Source of the DNA: DASVXQ01 sp040414855
Lineage (GTDB): Bacteria > Actinomycetota > CALGFH01
Direction: 5' to 3'
Length of the DNA: 64,000 bases
Assembly (NCBI GenBank): GCA_040414855.1
Contig: JBEDUQ010000292.1
Span: 1 to 64,000, forward strand
Positions 52,690 to 61,196 of this stretch are shown here, piece after piece. The position numbers and the translations under genes are program-made. Numbering within the stretch: the stretch's first letter is position 1; each line of letters starts with the position of its first letter. Below the pieces are notes generated by a model, which was given only the letters and a program-made list of their open reading frames with translations, made no database searches and was not told where the DNA came from.

Positions 52690-53055
52690 ATGGACAACGA
52701 GGAGTTCCGTCGCCAGCTCGTCGCCGCTCGCAAGGCGCGCAAGCTCAGCCAGCACGACCTCGGCAGGATGGTCGGCGTGGCGCAGAGCGCGGTCACCCAG
52801 TGGGAGACCGGCAAGACCACCCCGACCCGCGAGCGCACCTTCTCGATCGAGTACGCGCTCGGGCTGCGCCAGGGCACGCTGGCCCAGTTCCTCGGCTTCG
52901 GCCCCGCGGTCGGCACTCCGGTGACGCTCCGGCGCACCACCATCCCGGACGCCATCAAGGAGGACGACCGGCTCACCGAGCCGCAGCGGCAGCTCCTCCT
53001 CGGCCTCTACCGCGAGTTCACCAACCCCTCCAGGCGCCGTCCCCGTACCCGTTAG
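52690..53055 (+). CDS. XRE-family helix-turn-helix regulator
   Basis: A 121-residue protein with an N-terminal HTH (FRRQLVAARKARKLSQHDLG, VGVAQSAVTQWETGKTTPT) and a C-terminal part with a helix (DDRLTEPQRQLLLGLYREF) and a basic end RRRPRTR. The ATG at 52690 lacks a Shine-Dalgarno sequence but sits 10 bases after a good -10 box, which fits leaderless translation; a GTG at 52681 is the alternative. It is divergent from another XRE gene and precedes an RsbW-like gene on the same strand, though 112 bp apart. Confidence 0.83.
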   Translation: MDNEEFRRQLVAARKARKLSQHDLGRMVGVAQSAVTQWETGKTTPTRERTFSIEYALGLRQGTLAQFLGFGPAVGTPVTLRRTTIPDAIKEDDRLTEPQRQLLLGLYREFTNPSRRRPRTR

Positions 53056-53167
53056 GCCACGCCCGCCCAGGGTCCGCTCGCCGCTCAGCCGCGGTTAAGC
53101 CCGGCGCGGACGGGTAGACAAGAAATCCAGACGAAGATGGTCACCAGTTGCTAAGGGGGGATCGAAT

Positions 53168-53605
53168 GTGGAGCTCGAGTTCCCGGCGTCCCCCGCGCAT
53201 CTCAGCGAGGTGCGAAGGGCGGTGCGGGCCGGGCTGCACGGCCGCGTCTCCGACAAGGATCTCGACGACCTCCTGCTGGCGCTGAACGAGGCGACCACCA
53301 ACGCCGTGCTCCACGGCTCCGGTGGCGGCAGGGTGGAGGTGAGCGTGCGGCTCGACGAGGGTTGGGCCGAGATGACCGTGATCGACCGAGGCCCGGAGCG
53401 GCAGCCGTCGTCGCGCGAGCGAGAAGGCGACGACGGGGTGGACCCGGACGACGGCGACGAGGGCGACACCACCGCCGCGATCAGCGGTCGCGGCCTATGG
53501 CTGATGGGCCGACTGGTCGACGAGGTGCGGCTGGAGCAGGGCAAGCCCGGCACCCGGGTGACCCTGCGGCGCCGCCTCAGCGACCCGGGCACGGAGCGCA
53601 CTTGA
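53168..53605 (+). CDS. RsbW-like anti-sigma factor/serine kinase ATPase
   Basis: A 145-residue single-domain GHKL ATPase: N-box LLLALNEATTNAVLHGSGGG, G1-like VIDRGPE and glycine box AAISGRGLWLMGRLVDEV. RsbW-type proteins bind a sigma factor and are released by an antagonist protein that they phosphorylate. No sigma or antagonist gene adjoins it. Between the G1 and glycine boxes there is an acidic insert (REGDDGVDPDDGDEGDTT) that lengthens the ATP lid. Start is GTG at 53168 behind AAGGGGGG. The stop lies in an 8-bp tandem repeat. Confidence 0.87.
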   Translation: MELEFPASPAHLSEVRRAVRAGLHGRVSDKDLDDLLLALNEATTNAVLHGSGGGRVEVSVRLDEGWAEMTVIDRGPERQPSSREREGDDGVDPDDGDEGDTTAAISGRGLWLMGRLVDEVRLEQGKPGTRVTLRRRLSDPGTERT

Positions 53606-53615
53606 CGACTTGACC
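53600..53615 (+). repeat. 8-bp tandem duplication containing the stop codon of the RsbW-like gene
   Basis: ACTTGACG (53600-53607) is followed by ACTTGACC (53608-53615). The TGA stop at 53603 recurs at 53611 in another frame. Confidence 0.6.
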
Positions 53616-53671
53616 GCTCGGTCGACAGAGGGGTCTGGCGTGCGCTGCCCGGTTTGGCGTAGCTTGCCTCT

Positions 53672-55990
53672 ATGTTGACTGGCCTAGGCGAAGAAGTCAG
53701 GCGGGTCGAAGACCCCCCTCTTGTGACCGGCGCCGCGCGCTACACCGAAGACCTCGTCGTTCCAGGGGCGCTGCACGCCGCCTTCGTGCGCTCGGTGGTG
53801 GCGCACGCCCGCATCACCCAACTCGACACCAGCGAAGCCGCCCGCCTGCCCGGGGTGGTGGCGGTGCTCACCGCCGCCGACCTCGACCTGCCGCCGATGG
53901 GGCCGGGGCTCGGTCCGCCCGAGCTGGCCCGCCCGCCGCTGGCCAAGGACGTGGTCCGGTTCATCGGCGAGGCGGTCGCCGTGGTGGTCGCCGACACCCG
54001 CGAGCACGCGGTCGACGCCGTTGAGGCGGTGGTCCTGGACTACGACCCGCTCCCGGTGGTGACCGACCCCGCCGAGGCGGTCAAGGACGACGCCCCGTCG
54101 CTGTTCTCCGACCGCGGCAACGTCGCCGTCGAGGCGCCGTGGAAGGGTGACTCGGCGAAGGTCGACGAGGCCGAGGTCGTGGTGCGCGCGCGGATGGTGA
54201 ACCAGCGCGTGAACCCGGCGCCGATGGAGCCGAGCGCCGCGGTGGCCGCGCCGGACCCGGAGACCGGCGGTGTGATCGTCTGGGCCCAGACCCAGGCGCC
54301 GTTCTTCGCCAAGGCCGCGCTCCGCACCGCCCTGAAGCTCGACGCCGAGAAGATCCGCGTGGTCGCGCCAGCGGTCGGCGGGGCCTTCGGCGCCCGCATC
54401 GTCACCTACCCGGAGCAGGTGGTGATCGCGGCGCTGGCGCTGCGGCTCGACCGGCCGGTGCGCTACGTGGAGTCGCGGTCCGAGACCATGCTCTCGTTGA
54501 GCCACGGCCGTGCCCAGGTCCAGGAGGTCGAGCTCGGCGCCACCCGCGACGGGGTGATCACCGACCTGCGGGTGCGGATCACCGCCGACGGCGGCGCCTA
54601 TCCCGGCGAGGCCGCGCTGATGCCCGGCATGACCGTGATGATGCTGTGCGGCCCGTACCGCATCCAGCGGGTCGAGGGCCACACCAGGACGGTGGCCACC
54701 AACGCATCGCCCGTCTCCACCTACCGCGGCGCCGGCCGTCCGGAGGCCACCTGGCTGCTCGAGCGGATGATCGACCAGCTCGCGCGCCAGCTCGCCCTGG
54801 ACCCCGCCGAGGTGCGCAGGCGCAACCTGCTGCCGCCCGACTCGTTCCCCTACGACACCGTGGTCGGCGCGCGCTACGACTCCGGCGACTACACCGCTTC
54901 GCTCGACCGGGTGCTGGAGCTGTCGGGCTACGACGGGCTGCGCGCCGAGCAGGCCGCTCGCCGCGAGCGCGGCGACACGCTCCAGCTCGGCATCGGCCTG
55001 TCGACCTACGTCGAGATCACCGGCTTCGGCGCAGAGGTGGGCGCGGTCACGGTCGAGCGGGATGGCGGCGTGACCGTGCTGACCGGCGTCTCGCCGCACG
55101 GCCAGGGCCACGAGACCGCCTGGGCGCAGCTCGTCACCAGCACGCTCGGGGTCGAGCTGGAGCGGGTGCGGGTGGTCCATTCCGACACCGCCAAGGTCCC
55201 CAGCGGCTCAGGCACGATGGGCTCGCGGTCGCTCCAGGTCGGCGGCAGCGCGGTGTTCCAGGCCAGCGAGCAGGTCCTCGCCAAGGGCCGCGAGCTGGCC
55301 GCGCACCTGCTCGAGGCGCGGGTCGAGGACGTGGTGGTCCACAACGGCCACGGTCTGGGCGTCGCCGGCGCGCCGGCGACCGCGCTCTCCTGGGCGCAGC
55401 TCGCCGAGGCCGCCGCCGACCCGGCCCGCCGGCCCGAGGGCTTCGCCGGCGGCGACGGGGACGGCTCGGACGGCGCCCTGTCCGCGCAGGTGGACTTCGA
55501 GATGGCCGGCAGCACCTACCCGTTCGGCGCGCACGTCGCGGTGGTCGAGGTCGACGTCGAGACCGGCCTGGTGCGGCTGCTCCGCCACGTCGCGGTCGAC
55601 GACTCCGGGCGGCTGGTGAACCCGATGCTGGCCGAGGGCCAGGTCCACGGCGGCATCGCCCAGGGCGCGGGGCAGGCACTGTACGAAGAGGTCCGCTACG
55701 ACGCCGACGGCAACAACCTCACCGGCTCGTTCGCCTCGTACACGATGCCCAGCGCGGCCGAGCTGCCCTCGTTCGAGACCGCGCGCATGGAGACGCCGTC
55801 GCCGCTGAACCCGCTCGGCGCCAAGGGCATCGGCGAGTCCGGCGCGATCGGGTCCACCCCGGCGGTCCACAACGCGGTGGTGGACGCGCTGGCGCCGTTC
55901 GGCGTCGCCGACATCGACATGCCGACCACCCCCGAGCGCGTCTGGCGCGCGATCGAGCGCGCCAAGGCCCAGCGCTCCGCCGGCGACTAA
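53672..55990 (+). CDS. CoxL/XdhB-type molybdopterin hydroxylase large subunit (orphan)
   Basis: A 772-residue molybdenum hydroxylase subunit. Family motifs: RRVEDPPLVTGAARYTED at the N-terminus, VGGAFGARI, TYRGAGRPEATWL where form I CO dehydrogenases have AYxCSFR, GSGTMGSRSLQVGG, and GAKGIGESGAIG with the catalytic glutamate. The YRGAGR loop marks it as form II/general aldehyde or purine hydroxylase type rather than true CO dehydrogenase. Such enzymes need FAD and [2Fe-2S] subunits, but none adjoin this gene, and the only copies in the window belong to the purine operon 29 kb away. The substrate is unknown. The ATG at 53672 lacks a clear ribosome-binding site. Confidence 0.9.
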   Translation: MLTGLGEEVRRVEDPPLVTGAARYTEDLVVPGALHAAFVRSVVAHARITQLDTSEAARLPGVVAVLTAADLDLPPMGPGLGPPELARPPLAKDVVRFIGEAVAVVVADTREHAVDAVEAVVLDYDPLPVVTDPAEAVKDDAPSLFSDRGNVAVEAPWKGDSAKVDEAEVVVRARMVNQRVNPAPMEPSAAVAAPDPETGGVIVWAQTQAPFFAKAALRTALKLDAEKIRVVAPAVGGAFGARIVTYPEQVVIAALALRLDRPVRYVESRSETMLSLSHGRAQVQEVELGATRDGVITDLRVRITADGGAYPGEAALMPGMTVMMLCGPYRIQRVEGHTRTVATNASPVSTYRGAGRPEATWLLERMIDQLARQLALDPAEVRRRNLLPPDSFPYDTVVGARYDSGDYTASLDRVLELSGYDGLRAEQAARRERGDTLQLGIGLSTYVEITGFGAEVGAVTVERDGGVTVLTGVSPHGQGHETAWAQLVTSTLGVELERVRVVHSDTAKVPSGSGTMGSRSLQVGGSAVFQASEQVLAKGRELAAHLLEARVEDVVVHNGHGLGVAGAPATALSWAQLAEAAADPARRPEGFAGGDGDGSDGALSAQVDFEMAGSTYPFGAHVAVVEVDVETGLVRLLRHVAVDDSGRLVNPMLAEGQVHGGIAQGAGQALYEEVRYDADGNNLTGSFASYTMPSAAELPSFETARMETPSPLNPLGAKGIGESGAIGSTPAVHNAVVDALAPFGVADIDMPTTPERVWRAIERAKAQRSAGD

Positions 55991-56020
55991 CCGTCGCGGC
56001 CGGCGCCGGGCCAGGTCGGA

Positions 56021-56085
56021 CGTCAGGACTTCTCGGCCAGGCCGAGGTCAGCCGGCGCGGGCGTCAGGACTTCTCGGCCAGGCCG
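56021..56085. repeat. 24-bp direct repeat with 41-bp spacing, duplicating the end of the acyltransferase gene
   Basis: The block cgtcaggacttctcggccag plus gccg is present at 56021-56044 and 56062-56085. Each copy encodes GLAEKS followed by TGA on the minus strand. As 41 is not a multiple of three, the second stop (56023) is in a different frame. Confidence 0.88.
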
Positions 56086-56651
56086 GCGCGCTCGTCGACC
56101 AGGCGGTAGGCGCGCCCGCAGGAGCAGGCCAGGGGCTCGCCTAGCCGGCGGCCGCAGGCGCACACCCAGCCGATGCGGCGGGCGGGGTTGCCGGCGACCA
56201 GGGCGTGGTCGGCGACGTCCTCGACCACCACCGCGCCGGCGGCGACGAAGGCGTGGCCGCCGATGGTGACGCCGCAGACCACGGTAGCGTTGGCGCCGAT
56301 GGTCGCGCCGCGCCGGACCAGGGTCGGGACCAGCTCGTCCGGTGCCTTCTTGAAGCCGACCCTGGGCGCGATGTCGTTGGTGAACACCATGTTGGGCCCG
56401 AGGAAGACCTCGTCCTCGACGGTGACCCGGTCCCACACCAGCACGGCGTTCTTCACCGTGACCCGGTCGCCCAGCCTGGCGCCGCCCTCGATGAAGGCGT
56501 GGTCGCCGACGTTGCAGTCGGCGCCGACCACGGCCCCCGGCAGCACGTGCGCGAACGCCCAGATGCGCGTCCGCGGCCCGACCCGGTCGCTCTCGCAGAG
56601 CCCCTTGGGGTGGACGTAGACCGTCGGGTCGAGGCCGCCCACCGGGGTCAC
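56064..56651 (-). CDS. Left-handed beta-helix (hexapeptide repeat) N-acyltransferase with zinc ribbon
   Basis: A 195-residue enzyme. Residues about 15-150 are imperfect hexapeptide repeats (RVGPRTRIWAFAHVLPGAVV, CNVGDHAFIEGGARLGDRVT, EDEVFLGPNMVFTN, VRRGATIGANATVVCGVTI) like WlbB/WbpD-type sugar acetyltransferases, with the PRVGFKKAPDE insertion of that group. A C-terminal zinc-ribbon-like knot follows (VCACGRRL, ACSCGRAYRLV), common in this subfamily. It would transfer an acetyl group to an amino sugar nucleotide. Start is GTG at 56651, overlapping the GlmS-like stop by four bases, so the two are translationally coupled and probably act in the same amino-sugar pathway. Confidence 0.88.
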   Translation of the reverse strand: MTPVGGLDPTVYVHPKGLCESDRVGPRTRIWAFAHVLPGAVVGADCNVGDHAFIEGGARLGDRVTVKNAVLVWDRVTVEDEVFLGPNMVFTNDIAPRVGFKKAPDELVPTLVRRGATIGANATVVCGVTIGGHAFVAAGAVVVEDVADHALVAGNPARRIGWVCACGRRLGEPLACSCGRAYRLVDERAGLAEKS

Positions 56652-59600
56652 GCCTTGGACGGCTGGCGTCCGGCCCAGTGGTCGGCGAGCACGTCGATGG
56701 GCTCGGTGAGCAGGCTCAGCACCGGCAGCTCGCCGAGCAGCGACTCGTCGAACGACGGCTCCGTCTCGGTGACCGCGCTGCGCAGCTCGGCGAGGCGGTT
56801 GCGGTAGCCCTCCAGCACCCGCCGCATGCGCGGCGCGGCGAGCCGGTCGCGCAGCTCGACGTGGAGCAGGACCAGGCCGGTGACGTGGTCGTCCTTGACC
56901 TCGGGCACCACCACGAAGCTGCGGCCGTCGCTGCGGCCCCTGGCGGCCAGCACCTGGCGCTCGGCGGCGACGCGCTGCTTGGTGCCGCGCAGCCGGTGGT
57001 CGCCGTCGGCCCGTGAGGCGATCCCGAGCGAGACGCCGCCCCGGTCGACCACCTCGATGGTCGCCGCCTCGCCGTCCGGGTCGCCGGAGACCCGGTAGCG
57101 GGTGAAGCCGGTGACCCGCCGCACGGCCGGGTCCAGGTCGGCGACCGCGCGGAGGCTGCCGTAGGCCAGCTGCTCGCGCACGGCGCCGGCGTCGAGCAGC
57201 TCGCGGACCAGCGGCACGGTCAGCAGCGCCTCGTCCGAGCGCGAGATCCCTACCGTGACCGTCTTGGCCTGGTGCTTGATGGCGTCGACCGGGCGGGTGA
57301 GCTGGTCGATCCCGGTGGTCAGCGCGGCGGTGAGGTCGTCGAGCAGCACCCCGGGCGAGGCCAGGCGGCCGTGCTCGACCTGATAGGAGTCCAGCGGGGT
57401 CAGACCCTCGGCGTAGCGGAGCAGCGAGACGATCTGAAGCGCCGTGCTCGCCTCCAGGGTGCCGTCGAACTCGTGGGCGCGGACCCGCTCGCGCAGCTCC
57501 GCCGCGATCGGGCCAAGCGCCGGGCCGAGGCGGTCCAGCGCCTCGTGCGAGCTGGAGGCGGCGGCGCTGGCGCGCTCCACGGCCGCGCGGGCCTTGCGCA
57601 GCGGCAGCGCCAGCGCGTCCAGCGCCAGCGCGGCCTCGTAGCCGAACAGGTGCCCCGCCATGGTCGACAGCACATAGGCCAGAGCCGGGTGCACCGCGGG
57701 GACGAACACCACCCCGGCGGCGCGCTCGAAGCGCGCCTCGCCCTCGGTGGCGATCACGATCGGCGCGCCGGAGTGGGCGCGGAAGATCGCGACCTCCTTG
57801 GCGACGTCGCTCGCCGAGCCGCCGCCGAGGCCCGCGGCGCACACCAGCGTCATCGGCTCCGACGACAGGTCGATGTGCTTCTTGTCCTCGGTGGCGTCGC
57901 AGGCGATCGACTTGTAGCAGAGCTCGGAGAGCTTGATGCGGATCTCCTCGGCGGCGATCTGGTTGCGGCCGTTTCCGACCACGGCCCAGTAGCGCCGCGA
58001 CGGCGCGTGCGCCTGGGCCAGCTGGCGGATGCGTTCGCGCTGCGCCAGCACGCGGGTCATCGCCGCCGGCAGCTCGCGGAGGGCGCCGAGCAGCTCGTGC
58101 TCGCGGTCGCGGTCGGCGATCCCCATCGCCTCGGCCACCGCGAACGCCAGCAGCGTGCCCGCGGCGACCTGGGCATAGAAGGCCTTGGTCGAGGCGACGC
58201 TCATCTCCACGTCGCGGCCGTCGGAGGTGTAGAGCACGCCGTCGGCCTTGTGGGTGAGGTCGCTGGAGCGCCGGTTGACGACCGCGACCACCGCCGCGCC
58301 GCGCGCCCTCAGCAGGTCGACGGTGCGGTTGGTGTCGGTGGTGGTGCCCGACTGGCTGATCGCGATCACCAGGGTGTCGCGCATCTCGTCCTCGAGCCAG
58401 AAGCCGGACAGCTCGGTGGCGGGCAGCGCGGTGATCGGGAGCTGGGCGCCGGAGAGCGCGTCGGCCATCGCGGCCGCGACCCCACGGCCCGCGATCGCGG
58501 CGGTGCCCTGCCCGATCACGAACACCCGGCGGACCTCGCCGGCCGCCAGACGCTCGCGCAGCTTCGGCGGCAGCACCTCGGGGCCGAGGTTGACCGTGCG
58601 GCGGCCGTCGCGCTCGCGGATGCGGCCGCGCAGGGTCTTGCTGAACGACGACGGCGCCTCCGAGATCTCCTTGAGCAGATAGTGCGGGGCGGTGCCGCGG
58701 TCGATGTCGCGGGTGGTGACCCCGGCGCTTCGGAGGTCCTCCTTGGCCGCCGGCAGCTCGCCGCCCTGGTAGTCGATCCGGCGGATCCCGTCGAGGGTGC
58801 CGGCGAGCGCCTGGTCGAGGACCACGATCTGGCCCTTGACCCCTTCGCCGCCGTCGGCCTCGACGGCGGTCGCCTCGCCGTCCATCCTGATGTAGGTGTC
58901 GGTCTCGGCGACCACGCCGTACGGCTCGCTCGCCACCACGTAGCCGTCCTCGACCAGCCCCACGCAGAGCGCCTGGCCGCTGCCGCGCAGAGCGAGCAGG
59001 AGCTTGTCGGGCGCGGCGGTGGTGTGGGCGGCGATCGCGACCGAGCCCTCGAACTCCGCGACCGAGCGCCGGAACGCCTCGGCCGGGTCGGAGGGGTCGG
59101 CGGACTCCTCGAGGCGGCGGGCGAGCAGCATCGGGATCACCTTGGCGTCGGTGGTGATCTCGCTTGGGATCCGGAGCTTGTGGCTCTCGACCAGCTCGAC
59201 GTGGTTGTCGACGTCGCCGTTGAGGACCGCGACCGCGTACGGCTGGCCCTGGGGCCGCTCGGCTGCGAGGTCGGCCTCCTGGTTGAGCGGGTGGGCGTTG
59301 GCCTGGTTGATCAATCCGACGCTGGCCCAGCGGGTGTGGGCGAGCACCAGCGCGCGGGCGCCGGGCGCCTCCAGCGCCCGGCGCAGGAGCTCGTCGGCGG
59401 TGATCTCCGAGCGCAGCCTGCGGGTGTTGTCGCCCAGCTCGCCGACCTCGCTGGCCGCCTTGTAGACGAAGGCGAGGTGACCCTCGGGGGTGCGGACCGA
59501 CCCGGAGCTGTAGAGCGGGTCGCGCGCGCGCTGGTCGACCAGGGCGGCGACCTCGGGCCGCTCCAGGTCGAGCCCGTGCCCGCTGACCAGCAGGTAGATC

Positions 59601-60145
59601 CCGGCCGAGTCGCGGCCGCGCACCTCGAGCCGGTCGAGCGCGGCGAGCGCGATCTGGATCGAGCTGTAGGCCTCGATCGCCGCCGGGCCCGGGTCCGGCC
59701 CGGCCAGCGCGGCGACCGCGTCGGCGCCGGCGACGCGGTCGCGGCGGATCGCCCAGAGACCGTCCTTGACGCCGACCAGCGCCGCGTTGACGGTCTCGAC
59801 CGCGTCGGCGGTCAGGCTCGACGCCTCGGCGTCGATGCCGGCCTCGAGCCGCTCGACGCGTCGCTCGAGGTCCGCGGCGAGGCCGTCGAGGCGGGCACGC
59901 CCGTCGGCGTCCGCCAGCAGGCACCGGAGCCCCGGGATCCCGCGCAGGCGCTGGTCGGCGTCGCCGAGTGCCTCGGCGGCCTCGGCGAGCCTGCCGGCGG
60001 TGGCGTCCCAGCCCGCGGCGCCGTCGCCGCCCGCGCCGGCGGTCGGGACCGCCCGGGCCGCAAGCTCCACGGCGGCGAGCAGCTCCGCCAGCTCTGGCGG
60101 GCGCCGGTCCGACGGCCGCCTGACGACAGCGATGATCCCGCACAT
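56648..60145 (-). CDS. Oversized GlmS-like glutamine amidotransferase/double SIS protein
   Basis: A 1165-residue protein, nearly twice the size of GlmS (about 610 aa). It starts MCGIIAVV, so Cys 2 is the amidotransferase nucleophile, but about 150 extra residues (11-165, Ala/Glu-rich, probably helical) precede LEVRGRDSAG (173). Other glutaminase residues remain: HTRWASVG, NAHPLN, LNGDVDN. The linker PHYLLKEISEAPSSF leads into two SIS domains (about 537-680 and 730-870) with ISQSGTTTDT and SELCYKSIACDATEDKKH. The GlmS C-tail equivalent is QAKTVTVG near 960, after which comes a unique 199-residue extension (VTGFTRYRV, FVVVPEVKDDH, VLLHVELRDRL). The ATG at 60145 has GAGGAG upstream. Glucosamine-6-phosphate synthesis is likely but not certain. 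Confidence 0.88.
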   Translation of the reverse strand: MCGIIAVVRRPSDRRPPELAELLAAVELAARAVPTAGAGGDGAAGWDATAGRLAEAAEALGDADQRLRGIPGLRCLLADADGRARLDGLAADLERRVERLEAGIDAEASSLTADAVETVNAALVGVKDGLWAIRRDRVAGADAVAALAGPDPGPAAIEAYSSIQIALAALDRLEVRGRDSAGIYLLVSGHGLDLERPEVAALVDQRARDPLYSSGSVRTPEGHLAFVYKAASEVGELGDNTRRLRSEITADELLRRALEAPGARALVLAHTRWASVGLINQANAHPLNQEADLAAERPQGQPYAVAVLNGDVDNHVELVESHKLRIPSEITTDAKVIPMLLARRLEESADPSDPAEAFRRSVAEFEGSVAIAAHTTAAPDKLLLALRGSGQALCVGLVEDGYVVASEPYGVVAETDTYIRMDGEATAVEADGGEGVKGQIVVLDQALAGTLDGIRRIDYQGGELPAAKEDLRSAGVTTRDIDRGTAPHYLLKEISEAPSSFSKTLRGRIRERDGRRTVNLGPEVLPPKLRERLAAGEVRRVFVIGQGTAAIAGRGVAAAMADALSGAQLPITALPATELSGFWLEDEMRDTLVIAISQSGTTTDTNRTVDLLRARGAAVVAVVNRRSSDLTHKADGVLYTSDGRDVEMSVASTKAFYAQVAAGTLLAFAVAEAMGIADRDREHELLGALRELPAAMTRVLAQRERIRQLAQAHAPSRRYWAVVGNGRNQIAAEEIRIKLSELCYKSIACDATEDKKHIDLSSEPMTLVCAAGLGGGSASDVAKEVAIFRAHSGAPIVIATEGEARFERAAGVVFVPAVHPALAYVLSTMAGHLFGYEAALALDALALPLRKARAAVERASAAASSSHEALDRLGPALGPIAAELRERVRAHEFDGTLEASTALQIVSLLRYAEGLTPLDSYQVEHGRLASPGVLLDDLTAALTTGIDQLTRPVDAIKHQAKTVTVGISRSDEALLTVPLVRELLDAGAVREQLAYGSLRAVADLDPAVRRVTGFTRYRVSGDPDGEAATIEVVDRGGVSLGIASRADGDHRLRGTKQRVAAERQVLAARGRSDGRSFVVVPEVKDDHVTGLVLLHVELRDRLAAPRMRRVLEGYRNRLAELRSAVTETEPSFDESLLGELPVLSLLTEPIDVLADHWAGRQPSKA

Positions 60146-60302
60146 GCGCTTCGCTCCTCGATCGTTTCCGGGCGCTCAATGATCCAACGCGACCCTGGCG
60201 CGCGCGTTCCCTCCGACGGACCATTCCCCCGAGCCAGGATGCGTGAAAACGGGGACCATGCCAACCGGCACGGCCCCCGTCCCGATGCCGGGGTCGGCCG
60301 CC

Positions 60303-61088
60303 CTACACGTCGCCGCCCAGGTCGGCGACCAGCTGCGCGGCCGTCTCCAGCAGCGGCTTCGCGATCGTCTTGACGCTGTCCAGCGGAAGCCGCGAGGCCG
60401 GCGCGCTCACCCCCAGCGCCGCGGGGAGGTTGCTGCTCGGCAGCGACGCCGCGACGCCTCGCTCGTCGAGCTCGTGCTCGCCGTCGTCGACCGCGTAGCC
60501 GACCGAGCGAACCTTGGCCATCTCGACCAGGAAGTCGTCGAGCTGCGTGATCGTGTTCTCGGTCAGCCGCGGCATGCCGTCGGCCGCCAGCACCGACCGG
60601 ACCCGGTGCTCCGGCAGGGTCGCGGCGATCGCCTTGCCGACCGCGCTGGAGTGCAGCGGGTAGCGGTCGCCACGGTGCGCGGCGACGCGGACGGCGCGGG
60701 GGCTCTCGACCAGGTCGAGGAACATCACCTGGTGGCCCTCGAGCACGCCGAGCGCGATCGTCTCCTCGAAGCGGTCGCGCAGCTCCTCGAGGTAGGGATG
60801 CGCCCGCCGAACAAGCGTGTCGAGCTGGTGCGCCTGCATCGGCAGGAACGCCGACCCGAGGCGATAGTCGCCGTTGGCGGGGATGCGCTCGGCGTAGCGG
60901 CGCTCCTCGAGCGTGGCCAGGTAGCGGAACGCCGAGCTCTTGGGGAGCGAGGTGACCTCGGCCGCCTTCATCAGCGACACACCCTCGGGCGTCTCCTGGA
61001 GCAGGTCCAGCAGGTCGCAGACGCGCTCGACCGCACGGATCGAGTAGGGATTGGTGCCATCGGAGACGAAGTCGCGGCGCCGGCCCAT
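60303..61088 (-). CDS. IclR-family transcriptional regulator
   Basis: A 261-residue regulator: N-terminal winged helix (about 15-75, YSIRAVERVCDLLDLLQETP, LPKSSAFRYLATLEERRY) and C-terminal effector domain (TIALGVLEGHQVMFLDLVES, HSSAVGKAIAATLPEH, GYAVDDGEHELDERGVAASL, ALGVSAPASRL). It is a paralogue of the divergent IclR gene at 61533, with identical stretches such as LPKSSAFRYLATLE. The ATG at 61088 has GAGGGGGAA upstream. Its direct target may be the GlmS-like gene 157 bp downstream or another unit; a palindrome lies 24-49 bases upstream of its start. Confidence 0.9.
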   Translation of the reverse strand: MGRRRDFVSDGTNPYSIRAVERVCDLLDLLQETPEGVSLMKAAEVTSLPKSSAFRYLATLEERRYAERIPANGDYRLGSAFLPMQAHQLDTLVRRAHPYLEELRDRFEETIALGVLEGHQVMFLDLVESPRAVRVAAHRGDRYPLHSSAVGKAIAATLPEHRVRSVLAADGMPRLTENTITQLDDFLVEMAKVRSVGYAVDDGEHELDERGVAASLPSSNLPAALGVSAPASRLPLDSVKTIAKPLLETAAQLVADLGGDV

Positions 61089-61111
61089 GGCTTCCCCCTC
61101 GTCCGCTTGGA

Positions 61112-61137
61112 AACCTGACCGGTCGACCGGTCGGGTT
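61112..61137. promoter_or_regulatory. Palindrome, candidate IclR operator
   Basis: The core GACCGGTCGACCGGTC (61117-61132) is a perfect 16-bp palindrome; AACC and GGTT extend it to 26 bp with one mismatch pair. It lies 24 bases before the minus-strand IclR start. Confidence 0.6.
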
Positions 61138-61169
61138 CTGAACCGAGATAGGCTACCCGTCTTGACCTG

Positions 61170-61196
61170 GCGAATCAACGCCTTTGCGTTGTTCGC
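61170..61196. promoter_or_regulatory. Second inverted repeat in the IclR intergenic region
   Basis: gcgaatcaacgc (61170-61181) and gcgttgttcgc (61186-61196) pair over 11 bp with one bulged t and a four-base loop. It may be a regulator site or a leader hairpin. Confidence 0.45.

Noticed and set aside
53672..55990. True carbon monoxide dehydrogenase (form I CoxL)
   Set aside because: The active-site loop reads YRGAGR instead of the AYxCSFR form I signature.
57272..60373. Plus-strand 1033-codon frame
   Set aside because: Shadow of the GlmS-like gene, as expected in DNA of this GC content.
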